A stretch of 64,000 nucleotides of DNA from Styela clava (taxonomy: Eukaryota; Chordata; Ascidiacea; Stolidobranchia; Styelidae), in contig NC_135260.1 in NCBI RefSeq assembly GCF_964204865.1, positions 19,328,001 through 19,392,000 of the forward strand, read 5' to 3'. How positions within the stretch are numbered: position 1 is the stretch's first letter; each line of letters starts with the position of its first letter. Below are positions 23,823 to 35,993 of this stretch, piece after piece. Below the pieces are notes generated by a model. That model was not told the origin of the DNA. It made no database searches and worked only from the letters and a program-made list of their open reading frames with translations. The translations under genes and the position numbers were made by a program.

Positions 23823-26800
23823 AAAACAAACAAAAACTCGCTAACGTATCTCCCACCCGGGATAAATATGTAAATCCTATTCTAATTGCAAATTACAAAC
23901 GTGTATACATAAGTAAATACTATGGACCTTTTACCGACCTTTGACCCCCGAAAAATTGTTCCTATACTTTGCCATTGCTAAATTTTCGGAGCTTGTTTTA
24001 CGAGTGGTTTCGCGAACTAAACCTTTGTCCAATTATATGGTCACGTTCCACAATAATGAATTTCGATAAGGCTGCGAATACAAATATTTTCGAGATGTTC
24101 CATTGAAAACCGGTAAGGCGAAGCAGTATTCAGTTTGATGAATTAAAGCTGAGCGAACTTTTAAATCACAGGTGAAACGTCCCACTCCGACTCAGTGAGG
24201 CGTGAAAATCCTTCAGTTAACGGATTTCCTTTTTAAATCAGTCCCATTAGGGATCGATCAAGTCCAAATATAGCAGTTGTGCCCATGTTGCACTGAAATG
24301 TGACGAATCCGACGACAATTTGAATCGATTCCTGTAAGATGCTTCGCGAGATAAGAAATCTCGATAAGCTGACCTTCACGAGCGCTGCAGTCTACACATT
24401 CAGTTCGCAAAGATTTTGGAGATACACATGAGCGATCCTTGCACAAATGGTAACTCAGGGCGACGGTGAAATACAAAAATTTATAAGAAAACCTAATTGT
24501 TAATCGGGGTCGGGGTTTGGGCATTAAAATACCACCTAATCAAAAAATAAAAATGTTGAAAATAAATAGCTTGTTGCTCATGCCCAGGCCTTTCCTCGAA
24601 CATTCGCTTCTTGTTATGTGATTTAAATAAGAAAGATATAGCCTATATTAAAGAAATAGCCTATATACTGGAGGGATGTCTGTAAAATGTTAGTAATAGT
24701 GGGATACTCAACGCGGGACCGCGGTCCGATTCCGGACCTTTCGAGTAATTGATCCTTTATTTTGGACCATTAGCCCCACTTTTGAACTTTCCTATAAAAT
24801 GACTTTTATAGTTTTGAATATATATGAAAAGAACTATAACACCATAATAAACAATCTTGATTAGCTAATAATCATTAGCCAGTCGAGGAAGTACGCGTTC
24901 AAGGATGCCGAAATAAAATTTCTGGAAAGACCGGAGCCGAATGATTTTGAAGTTTTGTATGCGGATCTTTGATAAAAATAGTTCAGTAGCCCTGGGCTAT
25001 AGAACTTGGCACATTGACGGGAAAGGTCAGTCAGACAACTCAGCCACTCACCACCACCACAATCAGTTACACAAGACAATACAGGTAATGTCAGCATTTA
25101 CCTAAAATAAAAAACGAGACTATCGCTTGGAAACCGAAGACTCATCGATCGATAGTTAGGGGATCCCCCAAAACAGAAACTGCAGTTTCGATTCACCCGC
25201 TCTTGTAACTTGCGCACTGCGCATCGCACACACACACTCGGCGGGTCTCAGAATTCTCTCGCTTTACAAAAATCTAGATCACTTCATCAATATTTGATTG
25301 ATAACTCGCTAATTATACGACATAATTCGCCCAAAATCAATTGGCTTCTGGTCCTAGATAAGATGAATGCACATGCAAAATCTGGAGCAGATTCAATCTC
25401 GCTTTCGTGAGATATCGCGTGCATCTAACAGACAGACAAATACCTATCAACACACTTACCGATTAAAATCGATAAGTAAAAACACAATGAGAAAAACATT
25501 GTCATAACGCGAATTCTATAGCTTGTATCTGCTGACCTCCACAACGTGCTGCCCGGGGATGCTGCCCCTATCCTGTGGCCAGAAACCGGTAGGAGATTAG
25601 GTTTCTTGGCGCCATGGCGTTGGCGTACAGACTTACGCTTCTTAAATTGTTTTCAAATTCAGAATTCCAGAATTCTCCATTTTAAATTTAGGTTTGTTAT
25701 GGAGTTTTCGAAATAAACTATCTATCTATCTATCATCCAGTAGCATTGCCTGACAGACACACGCATCTTGTCCATAACTAGAATTGGTCCTATTGGCTAT
25801 TACTTATATTACGCAATCTTTGAGACTTCATCTAGTCTATGACGTCCTATTCATTTTTATAATGGTTTTGTGACGTCACCGTGATATTTAGGTCATTTAA
25901 TTGTTTAAATCTAGCTCTCTAATCCATATCAGGGGTGTACAAACTGCGGCTCGCGAAGAAAAATTGTGAGGCTCGCGAAAAAGTGCCAATTTTGAAGAAT
26001 ATGCCCGCGAAACAAGCTTTCACTTTCGTTAATCTGAAACGTGCGAGCAATTTCAGTCTCATTGTGTTGCGAATCATCAATACCCGAGTGCCACTGTCAT
26101 ATCAAGATATTGTTGGAAAATACACAATGTTATAAAAGCTTGTTTCTATCTCACTGAATTCGTTTAACAATAGTCGTCAATTGCGAGCTCGTATAGTATC
26201 ACATATAAGATGTGCTTGTGGTGATATAGAACAGGGTGTGCAACCTTTTTTACAGGCGGGCCAAATACAAGTAACTGGTACAAGTAATGCACCAAAAAAC
26301 TCTACCTACGAAAGTCGCTGGATACGAAGTCTTTGTATTCTTTATTCGGTATTTCTCTGTTCTTTCTTCTTACCATATGTACCGTACCTTACAGAATTTT
26401 CTACTGGCGAAGGGGTTTCCGTAACTGGAACGAAATAAATTTGTTCCAAGCCCCTTCATAAGTAGAAAATTCCGCAAGTACGGACGCTCTTCACCTGAAA
26501 ATGCATTCATCCGTTCCAAGTCCCCACAAAACTCAGACTTAATATATATTTGACTGGGCTAAGCGAATAACGTGGAAAGTGGGAGGACGGCGGTCGAGGG
26601 AGGTGAGAGGAAGCGCTAAAAGTTGAAATCTAAGAGAGATGAGCCCGCGCACATGAAGTTTCAAAATTAGAATTTAGTCTTATTATTTAGCAGTTTTATT
26701 TATATATTTTTCATGTCATCATCTTTACTTTTAACTGTTACGCGTATCATCGTCTTCTCAACTAAAACTGAGTGGGACTTATTGTACGTGCCCGCGGGAA

Positions 26801-28935
26801 ACAAACGGGCCAATGGGATGGCATATATTTGATTGGCGTGTGGTAGGGCAGCTACCACGGACTATAATTTTGATATTGCTCACGACACCATTTGTTGATT
26901 CAAAAAAAAAGCAAATGTAATTACGCGATCATCGCCATTATAAAATGAGTGAACCTGATTCCCAAATCCTCATCTGCCAGTAAAAGAGAATTGAGTCCGG
27001 AAATCTTTTTTTATTTTGCGAGTCGGCGCTGATTCAAATATATCATATCGGCTGTTATGATTTTATTTTTGAATATGATTTAATACCGTCAACTTAAACT
27101 TAACGATATTGTCATCAGCGACGCCGCGATAGATAGTAAATAATATTTAAGAGCTATTTTATACGCTCTGAATAAGAAATGAAAAAATTTGCCCTCATGT
27201 TCGGTGACTATCGAAATGAATGGTTGAAAACAATTAATTTAAAACACAACTTGCTTTTAGATTTATTGCCGAGGTCACACAAACTATCTCGGCGAAATTG
27301 AAATATACGATAATAATCGTAAAATATTTTCAATCTATAACATCCTCGACGTGTAATAAGCACTTCAAATCGGCGCTATTGAAATCCTTTCATGGTTTCA
27401 AAATGTATTAAATCTAAACGTTGACGTTGACTTCAACCAGACCACCGCTCCAATATGTCATGCTAACTTTAACACCAATGGCATTTTACCTTATGCTGGT
27501 TGTGTTAAACCAATGATGTGTTCAAAAATGACATTTTGTTGTGCAGGGAAATTCATTTTGCTTGTCTGCGTGTAAGTATCTCCCACAACATATTTCTCAA
27601 ATGTTCCAATATGTTATGTTTGGTCCCAAATATTATTTCATAAATTCAACTTCATCACTCAGTTCACCCACGTCACTTAGTTCCGCTTTCGCTACAGCGA
27701 AATAATTTTTTGTGTGTCTCAGTATTTGTATCACTGATATCAATATATTTGTGTGATATATGGAGATGTTATGCTCGCTTTTTTCGTGATATTTTGATAA
27801 TATAACTTTGCGCAACTTTTTAATTTCAATATCGTTTGAATATTGTAATATTTATATTGTCGCAGAGTATAGAGAAAAAATTTTGCACACTATTTCGACT
27901 TCTTAGCAATGTTTTGGCACATTGGGTTCAACATTACCTCGATAATTTTGACTGACTGGCGCCACGCCATTTGTGTCTGGTAGGCTACTTCTAAAACTAG
28001 CAAATGAACAGCTGCTTGTGTAGTGAGGGTCTCTTGCCAAGACAGTTTCTATATAACGGTAGGCGTTGTCAACTTGCCCATGCACACTCGTGTTCAATAG
28101 CTACTTTTCGCATATAATTCCATCATTTTGGGGTGGACTGGCAGACCATAACTAATCTGGAGCAAAAGTTGGAATTGTATTTTTAAATCAGTATTTACAC
28201 AGCTGAAGTCTAAATATTTTCGCCTAAAATAAATATAGGAAGAATTCCTAATTATATTGATCTTGGCAATTTCAAAAACATCTATTTAGGTGGAATATAT
28301 TGGTACAAAAGAAAAAAATTAGGTTGTCTAAGAAAATGTCTGTTGAACTCAGTAAAATAAATTAGATCTTCATGTACACGAGGTTCTTCATTTTTTTTAT
28401 TATTATACCGATCCATTTTCACACAAAATAATTACAAAACAAATCCACATTCATCATTGTCATGCGGAAAATGAAAAAAATAAATAAATCAGAATATACG
28501 TGTTAAATAAAATTCTTTAGCACCCGCTGTAGACGTAGTACAGAATTGAGTCATCATACAGTGGCCAAGCCTGGTCTGTAAATATTATTGTCGTTTATGC
28601 CTGTTATACCATTGACAGTTCCAAAACTCTTTATAGAAAATAAAATATTCTGCTTTGGATTGACAGTGCTTATGATATTGTTTGTCGTTAATCCAATTTA
28701 TGTTGTAATATTTGCTTTACAAAATGTAAAAAACGAAGCGCAATCGCAAAGCGAAGTTTGCTCGTATGTCCTCATAGATAAAGTGTGTTGTCATTTGAGA
28801 AAACATACGATCATTAGCGGCTACGGCAGTAAACGCTAATTTCAAATAGCATCTTGATAGGCTCATCATTAACCGGATACAGAAGAAGTATCAGTAATAT
28901 GCGGCTTCAGTCAATTCTTTGAAGCTCCATTATTC
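23823..28935. other. Intergenic region without a recognisable gene
   Basis: Contains hAT-end fragments (25931 CAGGGGTGTACAAACTGCGG; 26231 CAGGGTGTGCAACC) and a LINE tail. Short frames at 24258-24524, 24861-25097, 27903-28097 and 28588-28839 match nothing I know. The last has a hydrophobic stretch (FGLTVLMILFVVNPIYVVIF) but no supporting splice structure. Confidence 0.4.
25690..25735 (+). repeat. LINE-like 3' end with (CTAT)n tail
   Basis: GAGTTTTCGAAATAAACT runs straight into CTATCTATCTATCTATC, the simple-repeat tail seen at 3' ends of some non-LTR elements. Confidence 0.5.
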
Positions 28936-31900
28936 TCACAAAGTTTTTAGATCGTTATTAAAGTCTTTCCACACTCCCCTATGAACATCCCTTTCGTGTC
29001 TTTTTTGTTCTGAAACATGTGATGCCACTTTCCAGCCGTAGTGAACAAGGAATCCATTCTGAAGAACTATAAATCTATATCCAAGCGTCGCCAGAAGTAA
29101 TTTCTGAAAAACGGAAAAGGTCTCAGAATAATATGATCATAAAAACAACTAGCTTTTTATGTAATATTGGACAACAGCAGGTAGCGAGCGTTCACATAAG
29201 ACTAGTAGAAGAGTTACAAGCACTGATGTTGTAATATTTATATTAAATTTGTTTTTCTATAACAGTTTATTAGTTTGTCGACCAAATTACGATTCCACTA
29301 ATAGAGACTATCATCATTATCATATTTGGTCCAGGATACAACAACTTTTAGTGAAAATGGGTGCTTATTTAATTGTAAAAGCCCAAGCATTTATGGGTAC
29401 TCCCGTAGTATGTGAACCAAGATGGCGGACACCGGAACGTAGTATGTGTACCAGGTTAGGCCATAATTTTATTCCAATTTTAGTTCTATTACGAGTTCGG
29501 GGACTAGCCAAGTGACTGCCGTAGTATTTGTACCTGAAATTATGGCGTAACCCTAACCCGGTGCACATACTACGTTCCGGTGTCCGCCATCTTAGTTCAC
29601 ATACTGCGGGAGTTGACACATAAATGGTCTGTATGGACAGTTTATGCTGCATCGCAGTTTAACACATACTTGTGCAAGTAATAGTTTAAAATTAAATGCG
29701 ATAGAATGTTTCAGCTTACATGATGTGATTCAACTTCGCTCCATCCACTAAACCTTTCGTCATACATTGGAATTCCTTTACGTGTAATAACAAAGGGTTC
29801 ATAAAGTCTACTGTATTTTACTTCATAAAGACAAGAAAGTAAATTTCCTCCATCAGACGTTCTCAGCCATTTCCAGTGATTGGTTTGAGGGTAACTAGAG
29901 GAATCGATATCTTGAAAAAAACGTCCCGCTGTTTTTGCATCCACTGCCGCTCGGAGTGATTTGAGCGTCCTTGGAATCGGATACTCTTTCTTGGTTTGAA
30001 ATGCGGGAATAACATACATGTCGGGTAATCTTACTTCATTATCTTTGTGAATATAGCACACGTCGTTTCCCGCCCTTTTCGTATGAGCAATGTCTCCCAC
30101 TCTGGCTTTAGGAGGATGATATTTTGCCAAAGCGTAAAGATTGTGATTTTCTGCAAATGCGATGAAATGTTTCCTCAATCCCTCACTAGGAATAAGGTCG
30201 CTGTCGATGCATAAAAAGTAGTCTGTTTTACATGAGGATAATGCCACATTCATTGCTATAGTCTGTGGGTAAAAAGCAATGTGTTCGCGTGTGCTCCCTT
30301 CTAAAGCAAATTTAATATTCGTTTCAGAGAATTCTTCCAACACTTTTTCTATTGTGACATTACCATTTTTAAAAGTCTCGTCCAGAGGAAATGTTAGAAA
30401 TTCCAAATTGTTGTTTTGTTTTAGTTTTTTTTCTTCTTTTACTTTCACGGAATAATAATCTTTGCGTAACGGAAACAAAATATGATAAGTGACAAAGCGT
30501 CTAACGTTGACTTCTTTGCTTCTAATGTGTTTGATTGTATTTACAGTGATATTCCATATTTTGCGCTGTTAAAATGAAAAATAAATATACTTTTTTTTTC
30601 ATTTGTCAGGTATATAGATGTACAGTATTTATGTATAACCTGAAAGTGTGATCTATATCGATGCATGGGGTCAAAAGAAATTTCATAGAATACAACACAT
30701 GCATACCCCCTACTATGTTGTGCATCAGCACGATGGTTAAAAGTTGAAGAAGGGTGCCAAAGGGAATGATGAGGACAATGCCAAGACTGTAACATTCAGT
30801 TTCGTGTCGACAAAACCTCCAGTGTTTCGTTACCTTTTTCACTCATACACGCCGCGTTGTGCCTCAATTGTACAGCAAGAGCCTTACCGTTGGCAGAAAC
30901 ACAGTGACTTGTATCGGTCCTTCCCAGGAATTAGCTAGGTCAATACTATTTTGAAGTCTAGTTCCATCTAAATGCGTAACAATGGAAACGTCATGCTGAA
31001 GAGGCCTTTCTTTTCCCACAAAAACTTCGCGGATGATTCCAAATTTACCATTTTTATGTTTTTGTATATCAAAAGTAGTTCTAGTTTCATTCACTCGGGT
31101 ATGTTGTGTTTCGACATTTGAAAATGGTAAATGTGAGCAGTCACATTTCAATTTAGAAGTCGGCGTCTTCTCAAAATATTTACTGAAAGACCTGTAGGTA
31201 TTAGATAACATTATTATTTATATAGTTTCTGCACCAATGCGGTTCTATAATAGGGCACAAGACTATATCCATTACATAATGCAAAATTTATGAGCATATC
31301 ATATGTAAGGCGTAATAACGGAATGCCAAATTGTAACTAGAGCTGCGTGCAGCTTTAACAGGCTTCCCGCGTAAAAAAAAATTTGCATTTTATTGCTAGC
31401 TTAGAACTTCTGCACATTTGAGGTGAATTTCAAGTTTGTAGGACCAATTTGAAAAAATAATAATAATAAATAAATAATAATAAAACACAGGAATACAATA
31501 GGTTCCCTGCTGACAAGCAGCGGGAAGCCTAATAAAGTCTTCGACTTGGGCCTAATGCTAGCAAGTGCAGTTATGACCACTTTGTGGCGTCTGAAGCGCA
31601 AAACCACAGCGGGAATGCCAAACCATGGCCGCTATGGCCAAGCCATGTCGGCTGACTTTTGCGCTGCCACAAACAATGGCGTGAGATGTGTACCAAGGCA
31701 GCAAAATAGAAACCATGGCGGGTAATAAAGTATGCTGCCACAAACCAAGGCATATAGTAATTCAGGGAAAGATTAAAAATTCATCCTCTTCATGGCTATT
31801 TATAGAAGAGTCCATATGTTATTCCTTATATTCAAGTCGTGTTGTTTGGGTCTGGTGTCTATGCTCTGTAATTTGGAACGATAAGTTAATAAAAAAAAAA

Positions 31901-32202
31901 TATTTTGCTCAAATTTGTTTAACTTGCCGTTAGGGTATGCGAATGATCATGGCAAGAGACGCCATGGTTTGTTCGTGGCAGGAGCTGCCATGAAGTGGTC
32001 TTAACTGCGACTCAATGCTGGATCGATATATATTATATTTTTTAAGTGGAACTTGGCCAGTTGAGCATTAATAAGACAATCCTGAAATAAAAACAATTCA
32101 AGATCATTATACTTACATAGTATCGCTGGCAAAAAAGAGAACAAATAACGATACGACGCAAACGACTAGAAACAGCTTAAAAATGGAACGCCTGTTTGTC
32201 AT
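28936..32202 (-). CDS. GT49-family glycosyltransferase, B4GAT1/LARGE-like type II membrane protein
   Basis: Four exons on the minus strand: 32202-32117, 31191-30888, 30565-29720 and 29103-28936; phases agree and give 467 residues. Residues 1-6 are a short basic cytosolic tail (MTNRRS) and about 7-25 form a hydrophobic signal anchor (IFKLFLVVCVVSLFVLFFA), as expected for a Golgi enzyme. The GT49 landmarks appear in order: DVSIVTHLDGTRLQ near 96, TYHILF, YPQTIAMNVA, the metal-binding DxD as IDSDLIPSEGL (DSD about 251-253), MYVIPAFQTKKEYPIP, YDERFSGWSEVES and, in the last exon, GYRFIVLQNGFLVHYGWK. Known members build the glucuronyl-xylosyl glycan on alpha-dystroglycan: B4GAT1 adds a priming glucuronate, LARGE the repeat. 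DSDLIPSEGL is closer to B4GAT1's DVDMVPSEGL, but the exact acceptor cannot be read. A 147-nt open segment (30786-30640) with splice-like ends was left out because the family alignment is continuous without it. Confidence 0.87.
29399..29613. mobile_element. GTAGTATGTG inverted-repeat MITE in the last GT49 intron
   Basis: Best-preserved copy: starts ACTCCCGTAGTATGTGAACC, ends GTTCACATACTGCGGGAGT, with arms of about 60 bp containing GATGGCGGACACCGGAACGT. No convincing target duplication was seen. Confidence 0.8.
31571..32013. mobile_element. Mutator-like MITE in intron 1 of the GT49 gene
   Basis: Ends AAGTGCAGTTATGACCACTT and GAAGTGGTCTTAACTGCGAC; coordinates approximate to a few bases. Flanks AATGCTAGC and AATGCTGGA share their first six bases, a decayed 9-bp duplication. 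CCATGG-rich interior like 19395-19863. Confidence 0.65.
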
Positions 32203-32847
32203 CTCAACAAACGTTTATTTTTATACATATATATGAATATGACTGACTTCTTTCGCGGATCCCCAAATCCAAAATTCCAAATAAACATAGGATGTTAAAA
32301 TATCTAAAAATAAAATAAAAATTTCGAAATTGATGTCCAAATTATTTTAATCCCCAGTCGTCAATTTTGGTATTGCCTACTTATTGCAGAGCCGCAAAAA
32401 CATCCTAATATTCTATGTATGAGCGGTAAAATGATGTCTAAAGGCTCAAATATATTTAAAATAAAGGTACGAGTTCTCGCGAGGTGTGATATTGAGAGAT
32501 TAAACTAGGCGACGTCGAAATGGCAGGCCTGCATCGATCTCGCTTGTTGGACACGTAGTGGACATAACGATCGTTTCAATATTATGTTGTTGTTGTTCTT
32601 TGACACGTTTTTAAAAAGTCGCTTTTCTCTTCGAATACTGGACCAATTGCTTTCAAATTTTCAGTGGTTGAAGATAAAATTTTTCTCCAGAAGGCTATTA
32701 CTTTTTTTTCGCTATGACGTCATCAAAATTATTGCCATTGGGTGGCGCTACGTGTCCATATATTTGAGCATAGCTCTCTTGTTTCTCATATCTGTTTGTA
32801 ATAGCGTTTCAAAACTAATATATGAGTTTGATATATTTATTCCTGAA

Positions 32848-34702
32848 TAGGCTTGCACGTAATTGACAAAAATCAATTCCGTAATTACGGCAAAATCGAT
32901 TACGTAATGACCCCGTAATTGCGATATTTTTTCACACATTTAAATCTATCATAACAACCAATTGAATCCACTTCATTTTCGATTGGGACATCGAGTTTGG
33001 GTTTTCATATTCCTGGCAGTACTACACGCCGGCGACGGATGTTAAGACAAGAGTGAATTCAAATTAATTTTATTCTGATTTTTATCTTTTGTGCTAGCTT
33101 TGATTTTCTTTATCACCTTCGCAAATTAACCGTCCCAATTTTATGCGATCAATTTTACCATTACCGACAATGGTATACGGATATTTATGAAACGATAGTT
33201 GACTTTTTTAAATCGTATTAATCGGGTTTCCAATTTATCTATGCCACGACGAGCGTATTCTCTCGTTTGATTATACTTGCGCTAGCCTCGCGACGAAGAC
33301 TTGTTATTGCACCGTTTTTAACATTATTCGACTTTACTACCTAGTCAGCATTTTATAATAATTATTGATGCCAACTTATTGACGTTATTCCGATTACCAT
33401 GCTTCATTTTACATCAAATCATTTCGCGGCCTAAGTTGTAACATTATTTGCGACCCACTTAGATCAAATATTAATTATTTGCGCATAATTTAAATACCGT
33501 ATTTATATGACATGCCTTTTCCGAAAATACAAAGTTATATCGCAAAAAATGCATATTGTGACATTTATTTTGCACTCATGAAAAAATTAACTTATTTTTC
33601 TAACTCAAGTCGACGATCCTATCGGCCAAGATTGACACAAATTTGGTCGAGTGTCGGTGGTATTCAAGAATCAAAATAAGTTGTCGCATTTGGTAAAAAC
33701 AGTTAATCATATTTGGCCGAAATATTGCGAGGCATTGTGGAAAACATATTGAGCAAGGACAAGTCCGGACTGATATAAAACGATAAAACCGGTAACAGAA
33801 CATCAAGGTTTTGTAATTGAAAATGGTTCTCGCACAGAATAAACACACTGGCTCCTACTTGATAGTAGTTAAATTGAGAATATTGAACTGTTAAAAACAA
33901 AAACGATCGTCGAAATTCTTAAATCTTGTTGCCTTGGTTAAATATAATCTAATGATAAGGACATTTTCAATTAAATACTGTACAAAGATAGTTATACATT
34001 AAACATTTAGGCTACAATTTACCTTTTTTTTAAAATTTTAATCATGCATCGTGGTGTAGAAATCCCACTATTTAAATACGGGTATAACTATAAAAATAGA
34101 ATAGGATTCTGGATTCGATTTAAGTATTCTAAAACAGTGGTTCCCAACCGCCGGTCCGCGGACCGTCAACGGCCCGCAAAGGATTTTTACCGGATCGCGG
34201 GAAATCCCGTCATATTGTTGTTTCCCTGCCGTCTCAATCGCTTCACCGATGCCGAAAAGACGAAGTTGCGTTGGTTCATTACGCAATTTCTCTTCCGTCG
34301 TCATATTGCTGATTTTTACCGGATCGCGGGAAATCCCGTCATATTGTTGTTTCTCTGCCGTCTCAATCGCTTTACCGATGCCGAAAAGACGAAGTTGCGT
34401 TGGTTCATTACGCAATTTCTCTTCCGTCGTCATATTGCTGTTTGATAAGCGCGACATTAATTATCACGGTGACGAATTGGCAAGAGAGAGAAAAGTGAGA
34501 AAAACGGCTGCAAATACCGAAGCCCTACCCTCTTCTACTTTTTAAACTTTCACTTTTTACAATCGACGGAATTGACTGCTTTGAAGAGCGCTCGTTTCAA
34601 TCGCAAAAGCGCTCGACCAATAATTACGACTTTACGTAATTCGTAACTTCCCTTCCGTAACTCGAAATAATTCCGTAAATCTGTAAATTGCGTGCAAGCC
34701 TA
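32848..34702. mobile_element. hAT-type element with TAGGCTTGCACG ends
   Basis: It begins TAGGCTTGCACGTAATT and ends AATTGCGTGCAAGCCTA. An 8-bp target duplication TTCCTGAA flanks it (32840-32847 and 34703-34710). Subterminal ATTACGGAATTA-like repeats occur at both ends. The interior near 33055-33200 shares sequence with 7900-8050. A further hAT-like piece starts inside at 34135. Confidence 0.88.
34135..34440. mobile_element. hAT-like fragment with internal 129-bp tandem duplication
   Basis: It begins CAGTGGTTCCCAACCGCCGG, a typical hAT end; no partner end was found. A block starting GATTTTTACCGGATCGCGGG occurs twice, at 34182 and 34311, period 129 bp, almost identical, so the duplication is recent. 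Both strands are open across it by chance. Confidence 0.65.
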
Positions 34703-34802
34703 TTCCTGAATAGTCAATTTTTCATTGTTTTTAACTGAGTACCAAAACGTTTCTCTTTATCCGCCACCTAGATTTTACCGTTAACCAGGAGATATTCTAT
34801 AA

Positions 34803-35993
34803 CAGTGGTTCTCAACCCCTTTCTAAGCTTAGTCCTGATCTAATACTTTGCAGTCTAGCGTCTTTTTTACTGCTTTTGGCATTTGGGATATGAGTTTTGA
34901 AATAACTGCGTTATTGTCATCTTGAACATAGCGATGAAATATTTGATATTGCTTATCAGACACAAATGCTTTAATGCGGGATAAATTGAAATGAATATAC
35001 TTGCCTAGATATTTTCATTTCTTCTCAATCATTTCGATTATAAATAAGACATTAACTTAACCCTGGTCTGCCTTTGTTTCCCCTTTTTGCTGACAGCCTT
35101 TGCCATAAACCGCGTGAATATGAAATATATGACTTAATCAAGTTTCAGGCATCTGCGTCATCAAAAATGGATATGGCGATGAAGTGATCGGATACGGTGA
35201 CCGTATATTTGAACCCACGTACATTTGAACCCATGTGTATACCACGGGTTTAATCTATATGCGGGTGCTAAAACCCATGGGTTAGGGTTAGTATGGGTTC
35301 AACTATCCGAAAAACAAAAAAATTTCATAGGTGCAATAGCATACAGGTGCAATTGTCATGGGTTCAAATGTACGTGGGTTCAAATGTAATGGAACCATCG
35401 GATACTTATGGTTACTTTAGAGTAGGACAGGGCCTCCCAACCTTTCTTCGCTGTGGAACCTAAATTTTTATTCAAAGTTGTATGAACCCCCAAGTGTTTA
35501 TTGGTGATATCCATATCAAATCACTTGCTGTCCTAATAGAACTATTTCATTTTAGTGTACTCAGTATTATTACGATATTCAATTTTGGACTGCCAGGAAG
35601 GTATGCCTGTGACCCTTGCTTGTCGAGTTTGTTTTTTTGTTTGGTTCGAGGTTCCTAACTTATATACACTTATAAAGTTGAATATACTAGACTTTGCACT
35701 AAATTAGAACTGTAACATTTTCTTCCAGTGGAGATTCTATGTACTTAAAATTAGAATATATTATATATAAATTGATGTAATAAGTATTAATATTACTAAG
35801 TGTTACGGTTATTTTCTCATCCTTTACCTACTTCTTTCTGTTCTTTTATACATTTTTGGTGATAAATGACCACATGTCGACAAACTGACCTAATCGTAAC
35901 AATACAACGACAGTAGAGGAAGAATCACAATCACTACAAGGTACGCTATTTACACGCCTCCGTTGGATATGACTGGCGCCACTAGGCTGAGAG
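34803..35993. mobile_element. hAT-like element with a nested MITE
   Basis: It begins CAGTGGTTCTCAACCCC and ends GGCTGAGAGCCACTG. The 8-bp flanks TTCTATAA and ATCTATGT agree at 5 positions. A fragment resembling another hAT end (GGGCCTCCCAACC) starts near 35427. No coding region was recognised. Confidence 0.6.
35196..35396. mobile_element. 201-bp MITE with 9-bp target duplication
   Basis: It is flanked by the perfect 9-bp duplication ATCGGATAC (35187-35195 and 35397-35405). The ends GGTGACCGTATATTTG and CAAATGTAATGGAACC extend into 29-bp perfect inverted arms at 35207-35235 and 35357-35385, containing TTTGAACCCACGTACATTTG. A 9-bp duplication suggests a Mutator-type mobiliser. Confidence 0.82.

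Noticed and set aside
29711..30478. Start of the GT49 coding region at 30478
   Set aside because: That position is a TTG inside the exon; the reading frame continues upstream to the acceptor before 30565 and the true ATG is at 32202 behind a signal anchor.
30640..30786. A 147-nt open segment in the GT49 gene with acceptor- and donor-like ends
   Set aside because: Family spacing between the VTVFLPT strand and the TYHILF strand is satisfied when exon 30888 joins 30565 directly; including it would insert 49 unrelated residues.
34044..34545. Overlapping frames of about 130 codons on both strands
   Set aside because: They arise from a 129-bp tandem duplication within a hAT-like fragment; the same residues repeat and no family is recognisable.
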